Shown: positions 1 to 10,451 of the stretch, in pieces | Layout of the letters: each line of letters opens with the position of its first letter | How positions within the stretch are numbered: position 1 is the stretch's first letter | Origin: Symsagittifera roscoffensis | Taxonomy: Eukaryota > Xenacoelomorpha > Acoela > Convolutidae | Direction of reading: 5' to 3' | Assembly (NCBI RefSeq): GCF_963678635.1 | Contig: NC_087065.1 | Span: forward strand, 55,952,397 to 56,016,396 | DNA length: 64,000 bases | The notes under the pieces: generated by a model | The model's input: the letters and a program-made list of their open reading frames with translations, nothing else | Told to the model about the DNA's origin: nothing | Databases searched by the model: none | Made by a program: the position numbers and the translations under genes

Positions 1-269
1 TCAATGTATTCCGAAATGAAATCTAAGAAGAGATGTGATTTTTGTTATAGTGATTTACTGTAGTAGTGAATTGATAGTGAGTGATGACAGTATCGGGTAT
101 TTTCTATTAATGATCTGTTTTGTAGTTGTTACTGGTCTTTTCGTTGTTGAGATAATTCCTGTTTGATAAATAACAGATATGAAATTGTATGGGATCGGAT
201 TTTTTATTATTATTATTTTTGAGACGCTTTGAAAAAAATTTTGGCTTTTCTCAAAATACTTAGTTATTC

Positions 270-1500
270 TCAAAAAACTACTCTACCGATTTTCAAACAG
301 TCTGTGGGAGAATATTTGACCTAAATTTAAAGATTTTTTAATTTTCTCGAAAACTAGCACTCCCAAATCTGAGATTTCGACTCCAATCAAAAAGATGGGT
401 TGTGGGAGGCTCCCCCAAATAAACACAAAAGTTTTAGACAAAAAGTTAAGATCTAGGATTTTCTCGAGGGTGAAGGGGGAGGGTTTTCGCAAAAATTAGC
501 TCCCAGAACACTAGATGACCGTATTTGGATTTAAAAAATATTCAAATTTTGACCAAAAAAACTGCGTTTTTTCGGCGCACTTTCCTCTCTCGTAAATAGT
601 ATATATTGGCGCCTTGATAAAAATTTAAGGGTCCACCTGCAAAAAATTGGTCTCTTAAAAAGAACCAAAGGGTGACCCTTTTGGTCGGCAGGGGGTCGAA
701 TCCCTGAGGGAGGGGTTTGGCGTACGCCCGCCTCCCTCAAATCCGCCCCTGCTCACCTGCATATGCGGCTACACCCAGTTTTTTTTACGCGAAAAGTTAG
801 CGATGGCCCTCGAATTTTGATAATTTGACCGTTTTTTTTTTTCAAATTTTTGGCTTTTATCGAAAAGTCACTTCCAAATCTGAGTTTTTTCGTTCACTGT
901 TAAAAACGAGTTGTGGAAAGCTCCCCTGCATTAACAATTAAGCCGAATTTATTTTCAACAAAAATTTAGGGTCCTCGTAAAAACCATTTTTCTTCTTGTC
1001 TCAAAAAATACCCTCTCAAATCTGAGATTTTAAATTCAGTCGAAAGAAACAGGCTGTGGGAAGCTCCCCTGCATATGTGGCTACGCCCAGTATTTCTACA
1101 CGAAAAGTTATGGCCCTCGGAAAAGTCAAATTTTGAAACTTTTTGACTTGTCTCGAAACCAACTTTACTAAATCCGTGCTTTAGCAATTAAGCCCAAACT
1201 TTTTGACCGTTTTATCAAATTTTTTGTCTTTTGTCGAAAACTACTATCCCAAATATGAGATTTTGGGTTCATCAAAAGAAAAATTTGAATTTAGCTACCC
1301 GCTTAAAGCGGTGACGTCCAAATTTTCCATTAAAAAATTATGGCCCTCAGAAAAGTTTTGATTTATTTTCCGTTTATTTAAGTTTTTTTTTCTCGAAAAC
1401 TACTCAGCCGAATGTGATATCAATGGTTTCGTCGAGGATACAAGTTAAAGGAAGCCTCCGTGTATAAGCGGCTGGGCCTCTAAGTTTGTACGGAAAATGT
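270..1500. repeat. Degenerate dispersed/tandem repeat cluster
   Basis: Several diverged copies of one unit can be seen. Each has a TCGAAAAC(T)-like start, then CCAAATCTGAGATTTT, then a GTTGTGGGA(A/G)GCTCCCC block (copies near 348-415, 856-930, 996-1065, 1234-1280 and 1393-1460). A second block, CATATG(C/T)GGCTAC.CCCAGT followed by ACGAAAAGTTA, occurs near 760-800 and 1073-1110. The spacing is irregular (about 140-510 bp), so this is a scrambled old repeat rather than a clean satellite. Short open frames here are low complexity and I do not regard them as genes. Confidence 0.6.
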
Positions 1501-1570
1501 TTTTATTTTGGGAAAATTCCATATTCTCAAAACGTTTACTCCTTTATACTCTTATAGTTTTGGGTGAAGC

Positions 1571-2312
1571 ACAGTTTTTGGAATTACCCATTCCATCCCG
1601 CATCACTACAACAAATTCATAATTATCAAACATTAACCTTCAGCTTTATCTGGGCCCCTAGTTGGACAAGAATTATCAAATCTGATTAGTTGAAATTAAT
1701 TCATGCGAAAGAAAAATCATGTTTTCTAGTCAAAACAAAATAACAGTTTGGCAATTTTGGGCCGTATAACAGAAAAGACCCACCGTTTCTGTTAGTGATC
1801 AGATAAATAAATTAGATCAATTTTGATTCACTTGTGTGGAGGTTATGTTCAAGTGTAAGATTGTTTACGCTTAGGTGCGATTCCCGCGGTGGAACTGTTT
1901 ATTTTTTGTAAAGACTTTTGTAGAGACTTCTGCCACCTATTAAATACAGCACAACTTTTTTGTGCGTGATTTGCACAGATAAACTTTTTTCGGATTCATT
2001 TTTTGCCTTTCTTGAAGCTGGGAAAGCGGCAATGGAGCTTTAAAAGCTTTAAAAACTACTGTTCCACAGCTGAGAGCGAGGTGTTCATATCTTTATTAAA
2101 AGCTGTTCATTTCGCTCCAAACTGACGAGAAGGCAATCTTTCAAACCGGTTTTGCTCGACCCACAAATTTAGTTATCTTGCTCGAGGCAAAGTAGTTTTT
2201 TTCCTAAAATTGTATTATGCGCTGTTTTGTAGGGTTGTAACTATACCACGCGCGATTGTTTAATTTTTGAGCTTAAGAGCTTTTTGGCATGTCTGATTTT
2301 TCCAGATTAACC
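1571..2312. other. Intergenic, probable 5' flank of ZC3H15 gene
   Basis: I see no coding sequence here. This must contain the promoter and 5' UTR of the gene that starts at 2313. A pyrimidine-rich tract ending in TTTTTCCAG lies at 2296-2304, nine bases before the ATG. It looks like a splice acceptor, either for a 5' UTR intron or for a trans-spliced leader. No clear TATA box was identified. Confidence 0.4.
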
Positions 2313-2435
2313 ATGCCTCCGAAAAACCAGCCTAGCAAAAAGACAGAAAACAAGCAGAAGGAGAAGGTGATAGAGGACAAGACATTTGGACTGAAGAATA
2401 AAAAAGGGGCGAAACAGCAGAAGTTCATTCAACAG
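2313..2435 (+). CDS. ZC3H15: ZC3H15 exon 1
   Basis: Encodes residues 1-41, the basic N-terminal signature of the family. The donor is AACAG|GTCAGT at 2435/2436 and the exon ends in phase 0. The open frame runs on into the intron to 2933, but that extension has no family similarity. Confidence 0.93.
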
Positions 2436-5400
2436 GTCAGTCAAATTACCAAAGAGGAACAAGAGTTTAATGTAATACAATTTTGTTTTCGTCATCCATT
2501 AGACAGATTTAGAGCATGTATGTGTTTAGGATACCCATTGAACTCACAATTTGTTTATGTTGTATTTTTGCCAACTCCGCATGAGCATAATTTCAGTTTT
2601 CACTTTTTGGACAAGTCGACTGAAAGTTTTCGTAAAAATTATTTTCTGACATTTAAAAAGATTTCACACTTAGCGGCTTTCGTATTATTTTTTGTCAAAA
2701 AGTTTGGCTTTCTATGTTTTTGTATCCCCTGTCTTTATGTTAAGTTTCGCTTACGTATAATATATGTGAATAATTTCGTTTACGAACCGAGTACATCACA
2801 GAACTTACTCATTATAAATCAACAATGTTGGTTTGGTGGCGCCGATTCGAATGGTCATCGTAGAGCTATACGCCTGATCATCCTCAGAGCAATTTGGAAA
2901 TTTTCTGAGAGCAAAATCCAAATTTTTGCTTAAATTCAGTTGAACCCTAAAATTCACAAAAAAAACCGTTTTTGCTGAATTGGAAAAAAACGATGTAGAT
3001 CAAAATCATAAAGACAGACTATCATTTTTTTTCTTATCATGAAATAAATAAGTTATTTTCCATAAAAAAAGGTCAATCAAATTCTTACCATAAATGTTGC
3101 AGTGATTGGTCTCTAAGTTTATGAGCAAGACTGCAATGTTTTTACTGGACATTGTACTATCTTTAACAAAATGATTTTGTCTATTGACTATTGTAATGAA
3201 AAGAAGTCTAACTTGCTCACTTGTTTTGTTATTGTTATTGAATATAGATCTTGCTGGTTATGTTCTAATCCGTATTTCACTGAGAAGGTGCTTACTTATT
3301 TCTTTTGATGTTAAGAAATTGTTCACATCTATACTTGTATGTTATGTATAGTTGTAGGTATAGGTCTCTAAGTTTATGAATAAGATCGTCTTTTTGTGCA
3401 TTCTAATCCGACTGCTCTAATCCTTATAATACTGCTCTAAATCTTGATTTAAGTTACGAGGATGACGAAGATGAAGAAACGAGCTGATTTGAATTGATCT
3501 AAATTGTGATCGAAGTTACTCTCTTTTAAATTTTCACTCATTTCTTTTTGAAATGATTAATGTGCTTCCTTGAACCATGGTTATGAAATTATTCGTAGTA
3601 AATTGAAAAAAAGCAGTTGCTGAACAGTTTTCATATATGTGTAGGGTCGATGCAGCACCTTTTGAGTTTCTTGAATTAATTATTTGGATCCAATGAGGAA
3701 ATGCTACTTCAAAACGTATAAAAATTTTGTTTTAATTTTTGTACGGCCGCCAAAACTACTTCACAAAATGAATACAGCGAAGTTAAAGTGCGCATTTTAA
3801 CCCTTTACATTGTATGTTATCTATACTTGTAAGTATTAGTCTGTAAGTTTAAGAACAAGATTACCTAATTTTTTGCTGGGCGTTGTGTTCTCTTGAACAA
3901 AATGATATAGCCTAGTTTGACTCTTATTACTTTACAATAAGATGGTCAAACTAGGATTTATCATTTTGTTAAAGAAAATACAACGTTTAACCGGCCCATC
4001 CGGTAGTATAATTAGAGATCAAAGATCGAAATAAAAGTAAATCTAGAAGTGATCACTGAGGGACTCCACACTTTTTTTCCTTGGTTTTCCTTGGAGTACT
4101 CTTTCCTTGGTTTATTTGAGCATATTAGTAGCGGTTATCTAGATAAGATTTTAAAGTAACGATTTTTCTCTCAATCCGGAAATTAAGCATTTTCGAAGCA
4201 GGTGCATTGTCATCGCGTGGTTCATAGTATCAAAAGCTTTTGTTAAATTAATAAGTTTGCAACAACTATTTTTCTATTTTTCAATGAACTGCATCTTGCT
4301 GGACTGCATCTATCTTGGAATTGATGTAGATATCCGAATTTCTAAAACGAGTTGCGATTATCTGAACGTTTTGATAGTAATTTTACAAGGAATTTTTTAG
4401 GTGCAAAGTCAAGTGAAACAACAGTCGACGTCGAAAGAGAAAGACTTAGAGCTACAAAAGAAGAAAGAAAAGGACCGCAAACAGAAAGAACTCGATGAAT
4501 TGAACGAACTTTTCAAATCAGTCGAGCAAACCGCGCCCAAAGGCGTTGACCCAAAGTCCATAGTATGTGAAATGTTTAAGAAAGCTAAGTGCACAAAAGG
4601 AGATAAGTGTAAATTTTCTCATGATTTGAACGTGAACAGAAAGACACAGAAGATCAATATTTATGAAGATAAACGAGACGCGCAATTGGGTCCACTGCAA
4701 CCTGAAACATTTTTAGCCAGTGATGATCCAAGTAAAACTGATATCGTTTGCAAACATTTCTTAGAAGCTGTTGAAAAGAAGCTATACGGATGGTTTTGGC
4801 AATGCCCAAATGGAGGAAATCAGTGCAAGTATAGACACGCATTACCGGAGGGTTACGTTTTGAAAAACCAGAAGAAGGATGAAGACGAGGAAGAAAATCA
4901 GATATCTCTGGAAGATTTAATTGAGAAAGAGCGTGCTATGATTTCAGACACAACGAAAATAACTCTGGAAACATTTTTGATCTGGAAGAAAAAGAAACTT
5001 AAGGAACGCGCCGAGAAGCAAGTTACAGAAACTGCCAAGAAACAGGCGGATTTCAAAAAAGACAAGACGCAAGGTCTGAGCGGGCGCGAAATGTTTACTT
5101 TTCAATCATCACAAGAGCAGGGGTACAAGGACGACGAAGCGGGAGGCGACGGACAGGTATTTGATTACAAGCGCGAAGATGGCGCTGATGGAGCTTCGGG
5201 CCCGGTCAGGGAAATTAATCTCGAGGAGTTTTCGATGCAGATTATTGAAGAGAACGAGGCAGAGCTGGCCAAGCAACTCGCAGGCGAGAAGGCTTCAAAA
5301 AGCCAAAAGGATGCGAAACCTGAAATGAACGGCAAAACTGAAAATGGCAAGTCTGATAAAGCCAGCAGCTCAAAGACGGCTAATGGTGCTGGCTCACCTT

Positions 5401-5567
5401 CAAGTTACAATCCGGCGGTTTCATTACCAGCGGATGAACAACCAGGAACAAGTTCTAGTAACGGAGCGACTATGGAAATTGACGAAGACTTGTTTGCTCA
5501 GGAGTTAAATCAGCTTGATGACCTTGATTTAAGTGACGATGATGATGAAGATGAGGAAACGAACTGA
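2313..5567 (+). CDS. ZC3H15: ZC3H15 / DFRP1-like CCCH zinc-finger protein (2 exons)
   Basis: CDS = join(2313..2435, 4401..5567), 429 aa, close to the roughly 426 aa of the human protein. Family knowledge: ZC3H15 (DFRP1; yeast Tma46) binds and stabilises the translational GTPase DRG1 in the cytoplasm, near ribosomes. In the sequence: a lysine-rich N-terminus beginning MPPK, with the hallmark [20 protein letters not shown] at residues 21-40. A first CCCH finger has C97, C105, C111 and H115 (spacing 7-5-3). A second has C158, C176, C183 and H187 (17-6-3), with the conserved YGWFW between its cysteines. Then come the ISLEDLIE and [14 protein letters not shown] segments of the DRG-binding (DFRP) region, and an acidic C-terminus ending in [10 protein letters not shown]. 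Both exons join in phase 0 through GT-AG. ATG 2313 is chosen over the in-frame ATG 2289 because MPPK matches the family start and 2289 lies before a likely acceptor. Confidence 0.95.
3100..3905 (+). repeat. Short repeat family in ZC3H15 intron
   Basis: Three related stretches share TCT(C/G)TAAGTTTATGA(G/A)CAAGA followed by GACATTGTACT..CTTTAACAAAATGAT: around 3107-3175, 3362-3392 (front part only) and 3828-3905. The third runs into the hairpin at 3881-3985. Confidence 0.55.
3437..3806 (+). pseudogene. Partial copy of ZC3H15 3' end inside its own intron
   Basis: This stretch matches about 5520-5890 of the same gene. It begins with a decayed version of the last coding bases (reading NLDLS, an acidic run, then EETS and a TGA stop; the parent reads [15 protein letters not shown]). 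It continues through the 3' UTR with shared landmarks such as GCAGCACCTTTTGAG, ATTATTTGGATCCAATG and TTCACAAAATGAAT. It carries many substitutions and lacks the rest of the gene. It lies in the intron in sense orientation, so it is a partial segmental duplication and not an alternative last exon that I can support. Confidence 0.85.
3881..3985. repeat. 105-bp hairpin / foldback element
   Basis: Arms 3881-3921 and 3945-3985 are inverted copies with about 36 of 41 positions matching (core AACAAAATGATA and CCTAGTTTGAC). The 23-bp loop itself contains CTTATT...AATAAG. The outer arm shares sequence with other repeats in this intron, so a MITE-like mobile origin is likely. Confidence 0.8.
4401..5567 (+). 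CDS. ZC3H15: ZC3H15 exon 2 (terminal)
   Basis: Acceptor TTTTTTAG|GTG at 4400/4401, phase 0. Encodes residues 42-429, including both CCCH fingers, the DFRP region and the acidic tail; stop codon at 5565-5567. Codon use is clearly richer in G and C than the surrounding intron. Confidence 0.95.
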   Translation: MQSQVKQQSTSKEKDLELQKKKEKDRKQKELDELNELFKSVEQTAPKGVDPKSIVCEMFKKAKCTKGDKCKFSHDLNVNRKTQKINIYEDKRDAQLGPLQPETFLASDDPSKTDIVCKHFLEAVEKKLYGWFWQCPNGGNQCKYRHALPEGYVLKNQKKDEDEEENQISLEDLIEKERAMISDTTKITLETFLIWKKKKLKERAEKQVTETAKKQADFKKDKTQGLSGREMFTFQSSQEQGYKDDEAGGDGQVFDYKREDGADGASGPVREINLEEFSMQIIEENEAELAKQLAGEKASKSQKDAKPEMNGKTENGKSDKASSSKTANGAGSPSSYNPAVSLPADEQPGTSSSNGATMEIDEDLFAQELNQLDDLDLSDDDDEDEETN

Positions 5568-5654
5568 TTTGAACTGATCTTAATTGTGACCGAAGTTACT
5601 GCTTTTTAAAATTTGACCTAATTTTTTTGAGACGATTAATGTGTTTCCTAGAAC

Positions 5655-6741
5655 CATGGTTTCATAATGATTCTAGGTAAAATAATAAAAAGCAGTTACT
5701 GAGCAGTTTCCATATACGTGTCAGGTCAATGCAGCACCTTTTGAGGTTCTTGAACTAATTATTTGGATCCAATGTGGAAATGTTAATTCAAAACGTATCA
5801 AAAATTTTGTTTTCATTTTTGTAGGGCCTCCAAAAACTAGTTCACAAAATGAATGTAGCAAAGTTTAAATGCACATTTGAACCCTCTAGATCAATTGATT
5901 AGTCGAATCTCGATGTTATAACACGTGCGCGAGCAACAAGTCTCTTACGATTGGGAAATATATTTTTTCTAAATGATAATTAACGAAGTGAGTTTTTAAG
6001 TGTGATGAAAGAAATGGGTTGTCGTATTTTTCAGGAGATAGTCGTGTTATTTGATCACGCTTGAATTGGGTGTATCGCGGTTTGAATTTTGATTTTTAAG
6101 CTCAATTGAAATTACTTTTCTCAAAGGAAGCCAAGTTTTGAAGATGATGACTTCATCAAGTTTTGAAAGAGTTTTAAATTGGCAGAATTTCCTGCTGAAA
6201 AAACGAAGCATTGATGCAGTTTTTTCTAATGGGTTTGTTATAAAGAAAAATGTCAATCATTACACTTGCGATAACAAGTGTGTTGCAACCGGGTACTAGA
6301 GTTTCTATCGTAAAGAACTTTGTGTCACATGATGACTTAAATTAATGGTGATCTCAAAATCTGTACTTTTTTCAACCAACAGAAAATTTTTGATTATAAC
6401 TGCATTTTAAATGACAATTTTTTTTTTCAAATTCTGCTTTCTATATTGGTTCTCTACTTCTAAATATTTTTTGCTTGTTAGGACCCGGCTTATGTTATAT
6501 CCACCTAATTTCTCTATTTTTTTGCTTGATAAGGTTGCTGCTTATGTTATATCCGCATATTGGCATCATATTGTGTTTTTTGATGAGCGAGAGAATTTTT
6601 TGTATACATTTTCATGTTTTGAAGCAGAGGGGGACTCAAAAACTTTTAATAAGTTTTTCTTTTCGACTTAAAGGATTTCTGCCCTGGTGTTTTTATTTGC
6701 TAGTTGAAACTGGCTTTAAAAATTTCTCGACAATCAACGAG
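5655..6741 (+). repeat. Direct repeat copy A (~1.09 kb)
   Basis: Begins in the 3' UTR of ZC3H15 and ends with CTCGACAATCAACGAG. It is nearly collinear with 8251-9327, with scattered substitutions and small indels. The distal half (from about 6270) contains GTGTTGCAACCGGGTACTAGA and a GCTTATGTTATATCC.CCTA block repeated in tandem, both of which recur elsewhere in the window. Open frames inside are repeat-derived. Confidence 0.88.
5684..5689 (+). terminator. Candidate polyadenylation signal of ZC3H15
   Basis: AATAAA lies 117 bases after the stop codon, within the 3' flank that is also present in the two partial copies at 3437 and 8251. Confidence 0.55.
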
Positions 6742-7639
6742 AATCATCAACAATCAAGCTGGAAACCCCGGAGAGGCCTCAGGGAGGGGGATGCCACATC
6801 CCCGGTTTTTTTAAATATCTACCATGCAAGAACAATGGAGTTAGCAAACGCTGAACGCAAGAAAGATAAGCAAGGAGAGATCGGAGTACCTTGGCAGTGG
6901 ACACCTGGAAACTCGTATCCACCTCAAGATACAAAACGGGCTGAGTGCAAACTCAGCGACGGCTAAGCTAAACATAACGGACGTTATGTTCGCGGACGAC
7001 ATCACCATCGTCGGAAGAGAATCGGAAATACACACAGGCAAGATAAAAAAATAATGGGAATCATGGAACGGGTCGAAAAAACATGCCACCCAGACAAAGA
7101 AGAAAACTTAAGCTTTGGAGAAGAAAACGAGATACGTAATCTAGGATCGTACTGCAACAGGGAAACGGACACTAATAAAATGGTGGAACGAATGAGAAAA
7201 GCATCATTCAGTGTAAGGAGTTAGCTGAAACACTCGAAGCTACCAAAAAGTGTACAAGCCAAAATTGTAGAAGCCACAGTGGAAGCTGCGGGGCTATTCG
7301 ACTGTGCGATACGCCCTTGGGACAACTCCAAAGTCCACAAACTACAAAAAAGAGGCTGACAAGCTTTACAGACACATTTGGAGCAATAAACAGAAAGAAC
7401 CGCTAAAACAAATGGCCGAAGAACACTTGAACATGTACGGAGTAAGAAAAAGTCTGAAAGTTCACAGCAGCAGAATGAAGATTGAAAACAGGACCCTACG
7501 GAGAATCGGACACGTGTTGCTAATGGATAACACACTGCTAACAAAACAATTAGTTTTAGGGTGGCCCGGCGGCAAAGAAATAGAAGTCCACCACAAAAGC
7601 AGAGGCAAACAGCCATCAGCTACTGTAGAAAATTTATGA
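6742..7639 (+). pseudogene. Broken reverse transcriptase of the LINE fragment
   Basis: The coding frame switches between about 6966 and 6975 and again in the region 7060-7330. The parts can be followed across frames: RT boxes to 7015, a central segment with GSYCNRETDTNK near 7147, then the stretch starting about 7304 with KLYRHIWSNKQKEPLKQM. It cannot encode a functional enzyme. Related autonomous copies elsewhere in the genome would be expected. Confidence 0.8.
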
Positions 7640-8250
7640 AAGAAGCGATCGTGGACCCAGATTTAGCGGAGGAAGTAGTGAAAGACTGAAAAAAGTACCG
7701 AAAAATTGTGGAAGTCAGAGAGAGATACCCTTGAGGCATGGGAGGAAGAACATGCTGACCGGAAAGAGGTCTCTCTGAGAAGCCAATTCGAAGATACAAC
7801 GAGCCTCAGCTGCAACATATGCAATCAGAAATGTCGATCAAAAACGGGCTTAAAAATTCACAGGACCAGAAAACATAGAAGAGATAGAGTGGAGAATAGT
7901 GTGTGCGAGAAATGCGGAGCATGTTATGCAACAGTAACTGCACAAAGAAATCACAACAATCAGTGCGAAGGTTCGATATCGGGTACTTGCCCACACTGCA
8001 AACGCCCACAGTCGAAAGGTAATCTGGCGAGGCATCGAAGAACATGCAGAGCGAGACCTCAACAAAGCTCCCGGCCAAGGGAAAAAGAAGGAAATACCAG
8101 GGGCGCACGAAAGATCTGCGACATATGTAACGTCAGCCAGTCGGCGACCAATTACGCTCGACATTGTAAAAGATGTGAAAACAAAAGCTTTGAAACTGCC
8201 CCGGCATGGCCTTGTGGGTCGAAAAGCCTACCAAGACCAAGACCTGAACT
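6742..8250 (+). mobile_element. Truncated, decayed non-LTR retrotransposon (LINE) fragment
   Basis: Shows reverse-transcriptase remnants in order: RRGLREGD.TSP with a downstream FLNI (about 6766-6816, the usual GLRQGDPLSP..FNI box), then MFADDITIVG (6986-7015, the catalytic xADD box), then a thumb/linker region with RTLRRIGHVLLMDN near 7491-7530, a typical LINE C-terminal motif. The element is 5' truncated (no RT motifs before the GLRQGD-like box) and its frame is broken several times. It sits exactly between two ~1.08-kb direct repeats. The clade is not determined. Confidence 0.85.
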
Positions 8251-8263
8251 CATGTTTTCATAA
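7706..8263 (+). pseudogene. C-terminal zinc-finger segment of the LINE
   Basis: A 185-codon open stretch continues the LINE after further stops at about 7637-7690. It holds four C-x2-C fingers: CNICNQK...H-x4-H, CEKCGAC...H-x3-C, CPHCKRP...H-x3-C and CDICNVS...H-x3-C. The first is C2H2 and the other three are CCHC-like. Short basic linkers lie between them. The frame closes with a stop codon supplied by the flanking repeat B (TCATAA at 8258-8263), so the original 3' end is missing. Role by analogy with other LINE fingers: nucleic-acid binding. Confidence 0.75.
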
Positions 8264-9327
8264 TGATTCTTGGTAAATTGAATAAATGCAGTTGCTTAAC
8301 ATTTTCCATATACATGTCAGGTCAATGCAGCACCTTTTGAGATTCTTGAACAAATTATTTGGATCCAATGTGGAAGTGTTAATTCAAAACGTATCAAAAA
8401 TTTTGTTTTCATATTTGTAGGGCCGCCAAAAACTAGTTCACAAAATGAATGTAGCAAAGTTTAAATGCACATTTGAACCCTCTAGATCAATTGATTAGTC
8501 AAATCTCGATGTTATAACACGTGCGCGAGCAACAAGTCTCTTACGATTGGGAAATAGATTTTTTCTAAATAATAATTAACGAAGTGAGTTTTTAAGTGTG
8601 ATGAAAGAAATGGGTTGTCGTATTTTTCAGGAGATAGTCGTGTTAATTGATCACGCTTGAATTGGGTGTATCGCAGTTTGAATTTTTATTTTAAAGCTTA
8701 ATTGAAATTAAGTTGCTTAAAGGAAGCCAAGTTTTGAAGATGATGGCTTCATCAAGTTTCGAAAGATTTAAATTGGCAGAATTTCCTGCTGAAAAAAACG
8801 AAGCATTGATGCAGTTTTTTCTAATGGGTTTGTTATAAAGAAAAATGTCAATCATTACACTTGCGATAACAAGTGTGTTGCAACCGGGTACTAGAGTTTC
8901 TATCGTAAAGAACTTTGTGTCACATGATGACTTTAATTAATGGTGATCTCAAAATCTGTACTTTTTTCAACCAACAGAAAATTTTTGATTATAACTGCAT
9001 TTTAAATAACAATTTTTTTTTCAAATTCTGCTTTCTATATTGGTTCTCTACTTCTCTATTTTTTGCTTGTTAGGTTCCGGCTTATGTTATATCCACCTAA
9101 CTTTCTATTTTTTTGTTTGATAGGTTCCAGCTTATGTTATATCCGCCTGTTGGTCTCATAGTGTTTTTTGATGAGCGAAATTTTTTTTGTATACATATTC
9201 AAGTTTTGAAGCAGAGGGGACTCAAAAACTTCTAATTAGTTTTTTGTTTTCGGCTGAAAGGAGTTCTGCTCCGGTGTTTTGTTTGCTAGTTAAAACTGGC
9301 TTTAAAAATTTCTCGACAATCAACGAG
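8251..9327 (+). repeat. Direct repeat copy B (~1.08 kb)
   Basis: Second copy of 5655-6741, beginning CATG(T)TTTCATAATGATTCT and ending at the same CAATCAACGAG. Differences include a 9-bp change near 8281 (GAATAAATGC), several point changes and a slightly shorter total. It contains no gene. Confidence 0.88.
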
Positions 9328-9944
9328 CTTTAACACGTTATATTTTTTCTACTAAATACTGAAGTTGAATGATGAAAAAAGAAACGGCGATCAAAATTTT
9401 TCGATTTATGCGCTTGCGAATAGCAAGCAAGCATGATCAAATCGGAATATAGATTTTTTTCGGGTTGTGAATCAATTGCTGCTACGTTGCTGACTATGCT
9501 GATATGCTGCTGACATGCTATTTCATGAAAAAATTCTAATTTAACTAGGGCACAATGTTTGTTGCTGGGATTTTTTTCAGAATTAAATTGATTTCATGAA
9601 TTTTTACTCGGTTTCATGGATTTTGTATCAATTTTTGTCGGCTTAGTTGCCGGATGTTTTAATTTTTTTAATGCTTTTTCTATTGCTTTTTCTATTGTTT
9701 CAAATTGCTTTATAGTAAACTCTTATTTAATCTACGGTCCAGGCCATCTCTGGTGTAGAGGTAACACATAAGCTTGAAGACAAAGGCCAGCATTTTTAAT
9801 CCGGGCAGGGGCCTATGTTTTAAGGCTAGAAGCGTTCGGTTTTTTTCGGACTATCGTCCGTCTGTTTAGTATTGTCGGCTTAGATCCACTTTCACGAACT
9901 CTCTTTTTTTCTAGATTCAGTTTTTTTACCTTGGGGATAAGCAA
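9328..9944. other. Intergenic; possible tRNA-derived SINE remnant
   Basis: No gene. At 9750-9830 TGGTGTAGAGGTAACACATA resembles a pol III A box and AATCCGGGCAG about 40 bases later is a weak B box. A tRNA-derived SINE remnant is possible, but the B box is too poor to be sure. Confidence 0.3.
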
Positions 9945-10418
9945 GTGTTTTGCAATTGGGTACTAGACTTTTTTTAGCCGTAAAAAACTTTTTTCACCGG
10001 ACCTTTTCATCTGGACTTATTTCCTGGAAACCTCTAGGCAACAATTTGACCGCTGTTGATATATTTTGTGCTTGTTGGCTTTTAAATATCTGTCCTGTTC
10101 GAAAATTTCTTTTCTTATCGTTTCTAATTTTGCCGACTCGATTTGTTAAAATATCAGTTTTTGTTCTTTTTCGCCTTGAGAGGTTTTGTCCTGTTTTATA
10201 TTGGCATAGTGGCCTCATGTTGCGTCGTTTGACCAGCGTTGTTCTGTGTGTGTGTGTGTTTTGAGGGTAAGAGGGACCTAATCATTTGTGAGTAGTCGTA
10301 AATGTTTTCGGCTTTTTTATTTTTATTTTCCTAGTTTTTCGGCTTAATAGATTTCGGCCTATTTTATATTGGCTCAGTGGCCTCATATGGTTTCATTTGA
10401 CGGGCGAATAACGAAGTT

Positions 10419-10451
<33 letters not shown>

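Noticed and set aside
685-705. tRNA-like B box (GGGTCGAATCCC) and similar phrases at 47675 and 51370
   Set aside because: No A box at proper distance and no cloverleaf arms could be drawn; the phrase recurs within a repeat family.
2289-2933. 214-codon open frame starting at ATG 2289 and running through the ZC3H15 donor
   Set aside because: Family similarity stops exactly at the GTCAGT donor at 2436, and the continuation is AT-rich intron. The extra N-terminal residues lie upstream of the conserved MPPK start and across a likely acceptor.
6411-6966. Open frames in the distal part of repeat A as host genes
   Set aside because: The first is low-complexity repeat sequence also present in copy B. 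The second joins repeat sequence to the LINE RT box by chance frame continuity.
7221-7616. 131-codon minus-strand frame, and similar minus-strand frames at 7806-8164
   Set aside because: These are antisense shadows of the LINE coding sequence, which shows RT and zinc-finger motifs on the plus strand.
5655-9327. Repeats A and B as LTRs of a retrotransposon
   Set aside because: They do not begin TG or end CA, there is no primer site or purine tract, the interior is a non-LTR type RT, and A's left part is gene 3' UTR also present in the intronic copy.
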